A DNA stretch of 43,013 nt from positions 1 to 43,013 of the IMG/VR virus record IMGVR_UViG_3300021952_000009; one strand, written 5' to 3'. The notes under the pieces are model-generated. The model was not told the origin of the DNA, ran no database searches, and saw nothing but the letters and a program-made list of their open reading frames with translations. Shown here piece by piece: positions 20,289 through 28,357 of the stretch. The stretch is from a virus. The first letter of the stretch is position 1. Every line of letters starts with the position of its first letter. A program made the position numbers and the translations under genes.

Positions 20289-20549
20289 TCATTCGATCAA
20301 CTTCACTCGCTGCATCGACTCAAGGTAGAACGATCGCTCTGCCTTTTTGTCAAGATCGATGCCTGTGATCAGCCATCTGCCACGCCTCAACAGCGGCTGA
20401 ATTTCAACCGTCCGATCGTCGAGATGATGCGTCGTAACATCCCGAATTTCTTCTACCACGATCTTTCGTGATTCTTGCTGTGACAGCACCCCGTGAAAAT
20501 TATGCCGTGGGTACAAGAACGAATACGCTCGATTCAGTTCAAGCTGCAT
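20289..20549 (-). CDS. Small hypothetical protein
   Basis: This is an 86-residue protein from the ATG at 20549 (GGGAAG five to six bases upstream); a longer frame to 20573 lacks a ribosome site. The sequence LELNRAYSFLYPRHNFHGVL, then RGRWLITGIDLDKKAERSFY, is strand-rich and loosely recalls WYL-like ligand-binding strands, but it is too short for a call. It points toward the integrase gene and is isolated between two non-coding stretches. Possibly an accessory gene. Confidence 0.55.
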   Translation of the reverse strand: MQLELNRAYSFLYPRHNFHGVLSQQESRKIVVEEIRDVTTHHLDDRTVEIQPLLRRGRWLITGIDLDKKAERSFYLESMQRVKLIE

Positions 20550-20804
20550 GATTCTTCCCGCCTTAGGGACCATTCGACGCGAAAGATTGGCGGGGCGGAA
20601 TTCCTATCACCCCGGCGCGTCACCAGATTTGGACGTGGTTTCACTACACGCCTGTTAATTTGATGGGCTGGATTTTGCCAGCGGCATCGACCTTCGTCAA
20701 TCTATTTTCGCGAAACAATTGTTTTTACCTGGCGACATCGCCGCATTTGGCGTGTATCGTGTTTCGGCTGAAACATTACTCACCCGTGAAGGTCTACTTG
20801 CGCA
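20550..20804. other. Intergenic region between divergent genes
   Basis: No gene is seen. The stretch has AT-rich patches (20690-20735) that could hold promoters for the divergent genes at 20549 and 20805, but I find no clear -35/-10 pair with proper spacing. Confidence 0.4.
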
Positions 20805-21239
20805 ATGTCACACTCGCTTAAACTACCCCTCCTTGCTACCGGCCTTTCATTGATCCTGATTGCCTGCTGCCTGTGGTTTGCAACACGGCCTCCGGCACCG
20901 ATCACGATGACCTACGATGGTCGCGTTTGGACGTTCTCTGGTCACACCTACAACGCCTATCGTGGTTCAGGGCGATCATTCACCAACGGCAAGCATCGAT
21001 TGACCGAGTACATCACTCGACCCGACGACAAGATCGCCATTCGTGCTCGCACCATCGTAGTAGAGACTCAGCGAGGCGGACGATGGGTTATGGATGGCCT
21101 GCTGTCCGATTGGTTTCGCGATGGCTCGCGACGTGAATTGATGTATTCTGACGGTGAGTTGCACGGCACGTGTCGGGAGTGGCTGCCGAGTGGTGATTTG
21201 CGATCTCAGGACGAGTATGTCAACGGCGTTCAGCAGTAA
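20805..21239 (+). CDS. Membrane-anchored MORN-like repeat protein (accessory gene)
   Basis: This is a 144-residue protein. Residues 7-26 form a signal anchor (LPLLATGLSLILIACCLWFA). The C-terminal part has MORN-2-type strands such as WFRDGSRRELMYSDGELHGT and EWLPSGDLRSQDEYVNGV, as seen in the YwqK-type antitoxin-like family. It lies alone on the plus strand between the integrase region and minus-strand genes, typical of a lysogenic-conversion gene expressed from the prophage. It may act at the cell envelope or block superinfection; this is inference. Confidence 0.65.
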   Translation: MSHSLKLPLLATGLSLILIACCLWFATRPPAPITMTYDGRVWTFSGHTYNAYRGSGRSFTNGKHRLTEYITRPDDKIAIRARTIVVETQRGGRWVMDGLLSDWFRDGSRRELMYSDGELHGTCREWLPSGDLRSQDEYVNGVQQ

Positions 21240-21264
21240 CCATGTGGCCATTATCGTTACCGCT

Positions 21265-21284
21265 GACGATTGGATCCGCCAACG
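21265..21284. repeat. Dispersed repeat family 2, copy B
   Basis: Identical to 5365-5384 over 20 bp. Similarity continues to about 21308. Unlike copies A and C, it is outside any gene, just past the MORN-like gene, but its minus strand could still read RSSSNQTLADPIV. Confidence 0.85.
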
Positions 21285-21311
21285 TTTGATTTGACGATGA
21301 TCTATCGATAC

Positions 21312-21530
21312 TTACTTTGCGGAGTCTCTTTGCTTCGCCCCTCGACCGCGTTCACCGCGCCTTTTCCTGACCTCGCGCGTTACCCGCAGTTTTTCTGCGA
21401 CTTGCTGGACCTCTGGCGAGTCCCATAGCAGCCGCTCGATCTCGGCGGCTACTGATCCAGTGCCGGAATCGGCGATCGCTTGTAATGCGGTCTGCAGGCC
21501 GTCAGTGATTGTGATGTTGGTCCTACGCAC
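21312..21530 (-). CDS. Ribbon-helix-helix-like small protein
   Basis: This protein has 72 residues from the GTG at 21530, selected because GGGAGGAG lies upstream at proper distance. RRTNITITDGLQTALQAIAD begins with a beta strand followed by a helix, and VAAEIERLLWDSPEVQQV gives a second helix, the order of MetJ/Arc-type repressors. The C-terminal tail is strongly basic (VRKRRGERGRGAKQRDSAK). It may be a DNA-binding regulator or a toxin-antitoxin-type antitoxin; no toxin gene is adjacent. Confidence 0.55.
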   Translation of the reverse strand: MRRTNITITDGLQTALQAIADSGTGSVAAEIERLLWDSPEVQQVAEKLRVTREVRKRRGERGRGAKQRDSAK

Positions 21531-21639
21531 GATTGAGGCTCCTCCCACCGATCCCGCGTGCGTCTGGTAATTGCACCATAGCGACACAACGGAGCGTGCC
21601 CTTCAATGGGGCCTGCCAGCCGCTCGGTAGCACACGGCT

Positions 21640-21868
21640 GGCAGGAACATCACGCGGGTTTACTCATTCCAGCCAGCGAGCCTGTGGTTGTTGTCGCAAT
21701 CACGCGCCTCGTCAACTCTCGCGGCAAATGAGGTCCAGTCGATGTCGCCCGCGATATCGCCGATCAACGCAACACCACTGATGCAATCGTCCATGAACTC
21801 TTTGAGGCTCAGCCGATGGTTGTTGTCGCAATCACGTTGACTGCGATGGCAGGAACATCACGCGGGTT
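21640..21868. repeat. Set of direct repeats around the small ORF
   Basis: GGCAGGAACATCACGCGGGTT occurs at 21640-21660 and 21848-21868 (not written out in full here; 21 bp, identical). TGGTTGTTGTCGCAATCACG occurs at 21685-21704 and 21817-21836. CACGTTGACTGCGATGG at 21833-21849 recurs at 22290-22306. The repeats bracket gene starts and ends, as if a small gene cassette had been duplicated and shuffled. Confidence 0.85.
21660..21794 (-). CDS. Small ORF, 44 residues, acidic
   Basis: This open frame starts at the ATG at 21794 and ends at TAA 21660-21662. It reads MDDCISGVALIGDIAGDIDW, then TSFAARVDEARDCDNNHRLA and GWNE. The peptide DCDNNHRL near its end is also encoded just upstream of its start, because of the 20-bp direct repeat. 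The ribosome site is weak (AAGAG). It may be a real small protein or a relic of duplication. Confidence 0.4.
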   Translation of the reverse strand: MDDCISGVALIGDIAGDIDWTSFAARVDEARDCDNNHRLAGWNE

Positions 21869-22235
21869 AGCTCCAGCGGTAATGCTGACCATTGCAAGCG
21901 ACGTAGTCGTCGCACTGTGCGTTGCCGGTCATGATTTCGGTTTCGATCTCGTCTCGCACATCAACCAGCATGTCGTCTGTGAGGTCAATCAGTCGCCAGC
22001 AATGGCCCTGGCCCGATGCATCATGCTGTACGGTGACGCCCTTTATCATGGACCGTGGCCCATAGTCACGGCGGATGCGAGCCGCGACGCCTGTATACCC
22101 AGCATCCGACATCATTCTCGCGACGGCGAATGGATCTCGTCCATCAGTGTCGATCGCGTATTCGGCGTCCGAATACGTCTTTGGGCCGTAGTAGACGTTT
22201 CCATGCTTGTCGACTGGAAGGATCGTTGTGCTCAT
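21867..22235 (-). CDS. Hypothetical protein
   Basis: This is a 122-residue protein from the ATG at 22235, set by GGAG eight bases upstream; the longer frame to 22319 is made of the shared repeat (PPIAVNVTASNAN). Sequence: TTILPVDKHGNVYYGPKTYS, then AIDTDGRDPFAVARMMSDAG, an acidic middle (DLTDDMLVDVRDEIETEIM) and an ending with several Cys and Trp. No family is recognised. It is downstream of the tail/glycosyltransferase block and within the repeat-rich accessory region. Confidence 0.55.
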   Translation of the reverse strand: MSTTILPVDKHGNVYYGPKTYSDAEYAIDTDGRDPFAVARMMSDAGYTGVAARIRRDYGPRSMIKGVTVQHDASGQGHCWRLIDLTDDMLVDVRDEIETEIMTGNAQCDDYVACNGQHYRWS

Positions 22236-22471
22236 GTCTCTGTCTCCGTTGGGCTGATTACCAGTCAGCCGGTTCGCGTTGCTTGCAGTCACGTTGACTG
22301 CGATGGGTGGATTGTACACTCCAGTATCGGCAGGTCAATTCAAATCGTCACATATTTTTTCGGAATTCGGAAAAAAGATTTGGAGACGGGGGGGGGTTTT
22401 GAGACAGACGACTGTTTCCGAGCTGGAGACCTTCGGTCGGTCTTTCGGCGGGGTCGGGAGACCCGCGCCGA
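22236..22471. other. Intergenic region with G9 run and inverted repeats
   Basis: It contains the third copy of the CACGTTGACTGCGATGG repeat (22290-22306), an AT-rich imperfect palindrome TTTTTTCGGAATTCGGAAAA at about 22352-22371, and a run of nine G (22388-22396). It follows the end of the long structural operon, so the palindrome may be a bidirectional terminator. No gene is seen. Confidence 0.45.
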
Positions 22472-23830
22472 TCACGTGTGTTGACCGGCTCTGCGAAGTG
22501 CCTCGTCAAGAATTGCCTCTGTCGATAGGTAGCCACGGCCTGCAACTCGGATCGCCTCGAACCACGACGCCCCCTTGGCCTGCTCATTGAGCCTTGTGAT
22601 GATCCTGACTCGATTCTGCTGGCATCCGGCGATTCCCCATTCGTTCATCCACTGTTGCCATTGCAGACAGACTGGACACGTTGAACGCTTGATTCCGCAT
22701 TCCTCCAAGATTGCGTGGACGTGATCGCCGACCGGTTGCCAGTCGGCCTTGAATTCCTTTTTTGTCTTTACCCAGACAGTGCCGAATGTCTTTTCGTCCA
22801 TCCCGGCCTCAATGAAGTGCCGTTTGCAGACGCTGAACCATTCTGAATCACCTTTGCCGGTGTCCAGGTATGTGATCAGGTGGCCGCGTAGACGATCCTC
22901 ACGCGTCAGGCCCGGTGGACTCGCTCCACCCGGATTGCCGAAGCGATGCCACCACTTGAGCCATGATGCGCACATGACCCGCCCGCCGTTCCTCCTGACT
23001 CGCTGATGCAGGTGGAACTCTTCGGGACCGAATCCCCTCAACTGTGGATGGAAGCCCGGCCATGCGTGGCGATTGCAGGAGAACAGGCCGCAACCGTGCA
23101 TCGGGATTTCAAACAAACCGTTCCTGGTTCCTGGTTCTTGGTTCTTGGTTCCTAGTGCCGCTTGGTCGACTCCCCATTGGCCGTACATCAGGCTTCCCCA
23201 GGCTGGCGTCATGTGAGTTGCCAGCACATCACCCTCGCAGCCGTCGCCGAGTAGGACACCGTGAATCAGATCTTTTGACTCTGGGTTCTCGCGGCCCCAG
23301 ATGGCCAGTTGTTCCAAGCCAAATGACTGAACGATCACGTGGCAGTCCATCACTACGACCACGCGGCCTGTGGCGTGATGGAACACTCGACCTTTCGCAG
23401 CCGCAGTGCCACTGACTTCCGTGTAGTGTTCGTAGATCACATTTCCCTGACGGCCAAGCATGCGACACATCTGCTTTGCCTTGAAGCTGTGATTGGTCTC
23501 ACCTGGCTCGTCAGGCTTGCCGTTTGGATCGTTGTCTATCACGACAATTTGCCAACGCCCGTAGTGATCGTGATTCATGCGGATACTGGCCAGAGTCATC
23601 GAGAGACCCTGCCAGTCCCGATAGAACGGGATGCCGATCGTCAACTCTGGTTCTTGCTCCGGACGTGGCCGCAGTGCACACCCCGCACAATTGGCGAGTG
23701 GCTTGCCGGCTGCCTTCAGCGGTGATTCTTCCAGTGTGCATGATCCGAATTCTGAGCAGGCGTGCACCTTGATTGGCGGCTCATGCACCTTGGCTGTGAC
23801 TGGTCCGCGACGATGGCAGGGATAAATCAT
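22472..23830 (-). CDS. Family-2-like glycosyltransferase with N-terminal Cys cluster
   Basis: This is a 452-residue protein. PELTIGIPFYRDWQGLSMTL (residues 61-80) is a GT-A opening strand. WQIVVIDNDPNGK (93-105) and VVVVMDCHVI (157-166) give nucleotide-sugar and metal-binding positions. A Cys cluster (C25, C31, C48 and C51) precedes it. Residues 227-236 (GTKNQEPGTR) are a heptamer-repeat insertion within the catalytic domain. The C-terminal 130 residues are helical with a CPVC pair. It is the last gene of the tail operon, next to a Ser/Thr-rich repeat protein. It may glycosylate that protein or the host surface. Confidence 0.8.
   Translation of the reverse strand: MIYPCHRRGPVTAKVHEPPIKVHACSEFGSCTLEESPLKAAGKPLANCAGCALRPRPEQEPELTIGIPFYRDWQGLSMTLASIRMNHDHYGRWQIVVIDNDPNGKPDEPGETNHSFKAKQMCRMLGRQGNVIYEHYTEVSGTAAAKGRVFHHATGRVVVVMDCHVIVQSFGLEQLAIWGRENPESKDLIHGVLLGDGCEGDVLATHMTPAWGSLMYGQWGVDQAALGTKNQEPGTRNGLFEIPMHGCGLFSCNRHAWPGFHPQLRGFGPEEFHLHQRVRRNGGRVMCASWLKWWHRFGNPGGASPPGLTREDRLRGHLITYLDTGKGDSEWFSVCKRHFIEAGMDEKTFGTVWVKTKKEFKADWQPVGDHVHAILEECGIKRSTCPVCLQWQQWMNEWGIAGCQQNRVRIITRLNEQAKGASWFEAIRVAGRGYLSTEAILDEALRRAGQHT
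23120..23154. repeat. Heptamer repeat inside the glycosyltransferase gene
   Basis: TTCCTGG, TTCCTGG, TTCTTGG, TTCTTGG and TTCCTAG units are translated on the minus strand as LGTKNQEPGTRN without breaking the frame. Confidence 0.9.
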
Positions 23831-23860
23831 AGTTCTTGGTTCTTCGTTCTTGGTGCTTTG
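23831..23860. repeat. Heptamer repeat at the glycosyltransferase start
   Basis: TTCTTGG, TTCTTCG, TTCTTGG and TGCTTTG units fill the whole junction between the upstream stop and the glycosyltransferase ATG, leaving no normal ribosome site. Confidence 0.85.
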
Positions 23861-25522
23861 TTACGCACAGAAGACGTCAGCCGTCTGTCCGCCGAATGTG
23901 CCATCAAACGTTGGAGCAGGTGCCGTGCATGGATCGATACAACCCGTCCCGCCCCCGACGCTACCCCAGTGATGTGGGTCTGAATCCGTCTGCCATGTCC
24001 ACCTCACGAATCCCGTACAGGCCCCGGTTGTTGTTGACGATGACGATGATCCGGTTGATCCTGTTGATCCCGTTGTCCCTGTCGTGCTGCTGCCCGTTGT
24101 CGATGACCCGGTTGTACTGCTGCCTGTGGTTGACGATCCTGTCGTACTACTACCGGTTGTTGATGATCCTGTTGTACTGCTGCCCGTGGTTGACGATCCT
24201 GTTGTACTGCTTCCGGTGGTTGACGATCCTGTCGTGCTGCTGCCCGTCGTGCTGCTCTCTGTCGTTGTGGTGGTCTCATTACAGGCGATTCTCTTGACAG
24301 TGATCGCGCCCGGCCACAAGCTCGACCAGTAGGCATCGTCCCTCGCGCACGTCATGCAATCGTCACCAGACCCGAATGAGTACGGACTGAATGCGATGTA
24401 TTTCCGCGTTGCTGCTGGATCATTGGTACAGTCTGGATCCTCCGCAAGTGTGTATTCGACGGTGATCGTTGTCCGGCCTCCGCCAACTGCACCTGCGCCA
24501 ACTGTACCTGCACCCAGTACGATCGGACACGTGGTGCCGTCAATGGCGTCGTCTGACCTCCAACCGGTATCCATGTACAACACGTATCTGAGCACCCTGC
24601 CCACGATCGATACGCGAGCTAGTCTGACTGTCAAAAAGTAGTGTGCGGACGGATGCAGATCGCAACAGCTACCCAACTGCTCATCCCAGATCACATAGTC
24701 GATCAGGTCTGTCGTCCACAAACACGTCTCTCCACCTGTCACGACCTGTAGTATTGCTTGACTGATTTTTGATCCACCGCTACACGATGGAAGCGGAACC
24801 GGAACTACGTAACAACATGTCAGTTCGCACGGCGGAGGTGGCGCCACGTCTTCGACATTGCAGCATGTCACATAGCGAAAGTCTGGATCCCCCGCATAAT
24901 CACTCGCGAGTGGTGCTGGCTCTCTGATCCAGTCCGAGTTCGACGTCGTCACACTGAAGCGGTGGTCTGTCGGTATTCCCGCGCGATCCGTGTCGTAACA
25001 TCCGGAGCAATGATTTTCGACAAGTTCCCACGTTGACACACCCTCCACCGTGACAACCTTCCACGTGGCAAACCCGAACCATTTGCACGGACACTCCGCC
25101 GTCTGCGTAAATGAGTCGAGATCCTGCCGTCTACCTGGACTGACAGCCTCATACCGCCCCGATTGCCCGTTCCAGATGGCCCAGAAGTATTCTCCACATC
25201 CGATCTTCCAGCGCTGATCGTGTCCACTGGCGTTCTTGCAATCTGTTTCTGCTGGCATCCAGACGCAGTGAGCTTCACCCTCAACACGAAAATACGTCAG
25301 CTTCGACTGATACGCCTGACTGTCAAACTCTGGATGAAACTCCAGCTTCGCCGCCCGCCCCACAATCGCATCCTGCGACCCGTAGCACCACTCCTCACCG
25401 CTATAAGACCACGGCAAGAACGTTTCGAGAGCGATGAACAGAACTAGCTCATTCGCTGGTCTTTGTTGTCGTTCCCGCACCGGAACGCGGGCCAATTCAC
25501 GATTGGTGTTACTGAAGTCCAT
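23861..25522 (-). CDS. Cys-rich tail-tip or surface protein with Ser/Thr repeat linker
   Basis: This protein has 553 residues from the ATG at 25522, which overlaps the upstream stop (TGATG). The N-terminal about 400 residues are rich in Cys and Trp (CNVEDVAPPPPCELTCCYVV and similar), suggesting an extracellular disulfide-bonded fold. About a dozen SSTTG pentapeptides then form a mucin-like linker. A short C-terminal Cys-containing domain follows (FVRWTWQTDSDPHHWGS). The order after the tape measure and a 768-residue tail protein suggests a tail-tip adhesin. The linker is next to the glycosyltransferase gene. No known family is recognised. Confidence 0.65.
   Translation of the reverse strand: MDFSNTNRELARVPVRERQQRPANELVLFIALETFLPWSYSGEEWCYGSQDAIVGRAAKLEFHPEFDSQAYQSKLTYFRVEGEAHCVWMPAETDCKNASGHDQRWKIGCGEYFWAIWNGQSGRYEAVSPGRRQDLDSFTQTAECPCKWFGFATWKVVTVEGVSTWELVENHCSGCYDTDRAGIPTDHRFSVTTSNSDWIREPAPLASDYAGDPDFRYVTCCNVEDVAPPPPCELTCCYVVPVPLPSCSGGSKISQAILQVVTGGETCLWTTDLIDYVIWDEQLGSCCDLHPSAHYFLTVRLARVSIVGRVLRYVLYMDTGWRSDDAIDGTTCPIVLGAGTVGAGAVGGGRTTITVEYTLAEDPDCTNDPAATRKYIAFSPYSFGSGDDCMTCARDDAYWSSLWPGAITVKRIACNETTTTTESSTTGSSTTGSSTTGSSTTGSSTTGSSTTGSSTTGSSTTGSSTTGSSTTGSSTTGSSTTGTTGSTGSTGSSSSSTTTGACTGFVRWTWQTDSDPHHWGSVGGGTGCIDPCTAPAPTFDGTFGGQTADVFCA
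24020..24265. repeat. 15/30-bp coding repeat (SSTTG)n
   Basis: Two alternating 15-bp units (GTTGACGATCCTGTC and GTACTGCTGCCCGTG types) give a 30-bp higher-order repeat of about a dozen pentapeptides. Such arrays change copy number easily by slippage or recombination. Confidence 0.85.
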
Positions 25523-27828
25523 CACTGAAAATCCAAATTCGTGAATGAGGTTTCAATGTGCGTGTTGCCAGTCTGCGTTGTCCCTGGAGCGTGAGACCCT
25601 CCCAGGTTGTAGACGATGGCCGTGATTGGCGTGTTGACGTCTGCCAACTGATAGCGGCCCCCTACGTCTGTGATCAACCACCCAAGCTGGAACGTCGCTC
25701 TGATCTGCTGCCACTGCAGATCGAGAGATTGACGCGTTGTCGAATACCACTGAGCCGCCGCCGTTGCGATCGACTTCAGACGCATCCGATCATCCTTGGC
25801 CGCTCCCCCGCTGGTCGTCTCGATCGGCAGGCCGTCGCGAATCTCGACCGTTGTATGGGGGATGACGTAATCGAATCTGGCGTTGGGGACCTCTATCAAC
25901 AGGATCTCTTCGGCTACCCCCGCTGGAGCCTCGTTCAGGACTGCGGATTGCTCGACGCGTTCTGTTAACTCCACACAGAGTGTTACCCACATGTCCTTGT
26001 AATCGAGGCCACCATGCAGACGCGACTTTTGCGAATCCGCTGTATCGGCCCATCCCGTTCCCTCGCCCGCAGTCGGCCCGCCGATGAAATGAGGCACGTC
26101 TGCGATCAATTCGAATCCCGGCTCCGTATCCACCACGTTGACACGGCATGACCAGTCTCGATTGGATTTCGAGTCGAATGACTTTTGATGCAGTCGGTCA
26201 AGCATTTCGTACCGATGCAGATTGACTGCCTCGCCGTCGGCTGCATCGCCATTTCCGGCGTATGTTCTCGCGTAGGCCAGCAGCGGAATGAATGACGGAT
26301 GTACCTGGCTCGTAAATGCCGCCGCGTAAACGAAGTCTGCCAAGGCGGTACCGCTGTAGTTGTGACGTTCATAGAGCGGTAGCCCTCGCATCACCCTGAG
26401 CAGCGGCACGAGATCCCTGCCGTCCCAATCTCCTTCCTCGTCCACCAAAGCTGTGTATGTCTCTGCCGTCTGGTCTCCTCGCAACCAGTATTCCGGACTG
26501 TCGAGCAGCTTGTGAGGATGTGGAATCTTGCCGTTCCATCGCTTGTCCGCTGCCACATGCGTATTCAGTACGAATCGGCGAAACACCTCGTTCAATCGAT
26601 CGGAATTCCGTGCGATCGCATTTCTGTTCTGTCGCTGCGTCAGGCTCAATCCTGAATAGTCTGATGCTGTGCTGGCCCCGGCTTTGTATTCAGCCTCATC
26701 ATCCGTCGACCATGCTGGGCGCGTGATTTCTGATGTCGTCCCGAGTGCCGCTGCAATGCGGGTCGTAAATGTCGTCGTTCGCCTGGCTCCGCGTGCGATG
26801 ACTCGGTGATAGCGCTGCGTTGTGGCATTCCTGACGCTGGCCTGAGTGATGTCGAATGCGTGTTCAAAGTCCAGCGATCGCTGATTCGCATTGGCTTTCA
26901 ACGTCTGTCCGTTGGGCAACAACAAATCCGTCTTGTTGAACGTGAAGACGTGCACCACTATTTCGTTTGTTGACGTATCGAAGTCGACCCAATAACCGAC
27001 GCCGCGAAATCGTGGAATCAGTGCGTCGAGCAATGCTTTCAGCGTCATTCCGTCTGTTGGCTGATTGACCTGCCACCAGTCGAGATAGTCGACATCCACA
27101 TCATCGGCGAATCTCCACCGGTTCGGGACTGTCCCATCTGCTGCCCATGGAGCGTGGTATTCCAACAGGTACTCAACCGCCGTGAATGCTGTCCACTCCT
27201 GCTGGCCTCGCTGGTCCCAACTGAAGACATATTTTGTATCCGCGTCGTCTGCGTCCTTTAGCCTGTTAGTTGATCTATTGCCACTCCTCGCGTACTGGCC
27301 CTGCTGGTCCGTGTTGAAGACGATTCCCGTCAGTGAGTGATATTTGTTGGCTTCAGTCCCATCGGTATCGACGTACGAAAAGTTTACGGGTCTTTTATCT
27401 GCCATCCTCAGCAGCCCATAAGCCATGACCTGCTGTTCGCCCTGTGGCGTGTTCTCCGGATCTGGCGTTGTGCCTGCTGTGTTCCGTTCGTCGTATTCGA
27501 TGATGCCATGCCATGTGATTGTTTCGTCAGAAACATCTGAGTCGTCTTCGTGAACGGTGTCACTGATCACGACCTTGACGAACTTTCCGTTCAGATCCTT
27601 TGGCGCGTACGTCGATGGCCCCGGCCCTGCTGCTCCCTCTCTCAGAATCTTTCCGTACGTATATGACAGACGGCATTGCTCGATTTCGGGAGCAACTGCC
27701 AGCCGCAGCATCTCGGCATACAGATACGGCACAACGACGAATTCACCCGTGGAAAGCGTGTCCGCGATCGATACGACCGCTTTGGGATGACGGTAGACGG
27801 TGCGTTTGGAGGTGGATATGGAAGTCAT
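25522..27828 (-). CDS. Large tail protein (baseplate or tail-tip candidate)
   Basis: This is a 768-residue protein. The N terminus (VYRHPKAVVSIADTLSTGEF, then LAVAPEIEQCRLSYTYGKIL) and the long middle, rich in Y, W and D (DYLDWWQVNQPTDGMTLKAL), have the look of tail hub or baseplate proteins. No enzymatic motif is seen. The C terminus has QLADVNTPITAIVYNLGG. It lies between the tape-measure side and the Cys-rich tail-tip protein, overlapping the latter. The ATG at 27828 directly follows a heptamer block and lacks a good ribosome site. Tail role is by size and order. Confidence 0.6.
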   Translation of the reverse strand: MTSISTSKRTVYRHPKAVVSIADTLSTGEFVVVPYLYAEMLRLAVAPEIEQCRLSYTYGKILREGAAGPGPSTYAPKDLNGKFVKVVISDTVHEDDSDVSDETITWHGIIEYDERNTAGTTPDPENTPQGEQQVMAYGLLRMADKRPVNFSYVDTDGTEANKYHSLTGIVFNTDQQGQYARSGNRSTNRLKDADDADTKYVFSWDQRGQQEWTAFTAVEYLLEYHAPWAADGTVPNRWRFADDVDVDYLDWWQVNQPTDGMTLKALLDALIPRFRGVGYWVDFDTSTNEIVVHVFTFNKTDLLLPNGQTLKANANQRSLDFEHAFDITQASVRNATTQRYHRVIARGARRTTTFTTRIAAALGTTSEITRPAWSTDDEAEYKAGASTASDYSGLSLTQRQNRNAIARNSDRLNEVFRRFVLNTHVAADKRWNGKIPHPHKLLDSPEYWLRGDQTAETYTALVDEEGDWDGRDLVPLLRVMRGLPLYERHNYSGTALADFVYAAAFTSQVHPSFIPLLAYARTYAGNGDAADGEAVNLHRYEMLDRLHQKSFDSKSNRDWSCRVNVVDTEPGFELIADVPHFIGGPTAGEGTGWADTADSQKSRLHGGLDYKDMWVTLCVELTERVEQSAVLNEAPAGVAEEILLIEVPNARFDYVIPHTTVEIRDGLPIETTSGGAAKDDRMRLKSIATAAAQWYSTTRQSLDLQWQQIRATFQLGWLITDVGGRYQLADVNTPITAIVYNLGGSHAPGTTQTGNTHIETSFTNLDFQ

Positions 27829-27833
27829 GGAAA

Positions 27834-27911
27834 AGTTCTTGGTTCTTGGTTCCTCGTGCTTGGTTCATGAGTCCCGGTGCCTGATTCTTGGTTCCTGGGT
27901 GCTTGGTTCAT
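27834..27911. repeat. Heptamer tandem repeat, diverged
   Basis: About ten units, TTCTTGG with variants TTCCTCG, TGCTTGG, TTCATGA and TGCCTGA, fill the junction between two tail genes. Confidence 0.85.
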
Positions 27912-28357
27912 GCCGGCGGTGGCGGCGGGGGCGGGGCGACGTAGACCGGGATCAGCGTCCAGACCGCCTCTACGACGTATGGCCCGCTGCAGGTCCCGCC
28001 CAGAGACGTTGACACCCGGCGCCATGATGCTGAGACATCCAAGATCCAGTATTTGTTGGATGTCGGTTCATCGTTGTAGTTCGCTCCCGCGTGAATGACC
28101 TCGACAAGCTCGTCGTTCACCGCTGCCTCGTACGCGACGCACAAGGCCTGAGCGACTGACTTGCTAATCACATCCACCATTGACGCCATGGCAAACGGCC
28201 TGCCCTTAACGCCAGTCGTGACGAATCCGGTTCCCGCTGTCCCTGGCCTCTGCACCGGACTGGCTGTCCTGCGTACCGTCTCAGGAGGACCGCCGTTCGA
28301 GGACATTCCCTTCAGCGAGACAAATTCGAAGTCGCCAATCATGTATGGGGCGGTCAC
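27908..28357 (-). CDS. Small tail-region protein
   Basis: This is a 149-residue protein starting with GTG at 28357, which overlaps the tape-measure stop (GTGA); AAGGGG lies upstream. The sequence is YMIGDFEFVSLKGMSSNGGP, then ASMVDVISKSVAQALCVAYE, with a C-terminal polyproline (VAPPPPPPPA) that runs into the heptamer block. Position directly after the tape measure fits a distal-tail or minor tail protein. No family is recognised. Confidence 0.6.
   Translation of the reverse strand: MTAPYMIGDFEFVSLKGMSSNGGPPETVRRTASPVQRPGTAGTGFVTTGVKGRPFAMASMVDVISKSVAQALCVAYEAAVNDELVEVIHAGANYNDEPTSNKYWILDVSASWRRVSTSLGGTCSGPYVVEAVWTLIPVYVAPPPPPPPA

Noticed and set aside
22352-22374. Strong terminator at the AT-rich palindrome
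   Set aside because: Arms are mostly T/A with mismatches. Described only as a weak candidate within the intergenic entry.
24084-24332. Plus-strand open frame of LLPVVDDPVV repeats
   Set aside because: It is the antisense of the SSTTG repeat array. No ribosome site and no gene context on that strand.
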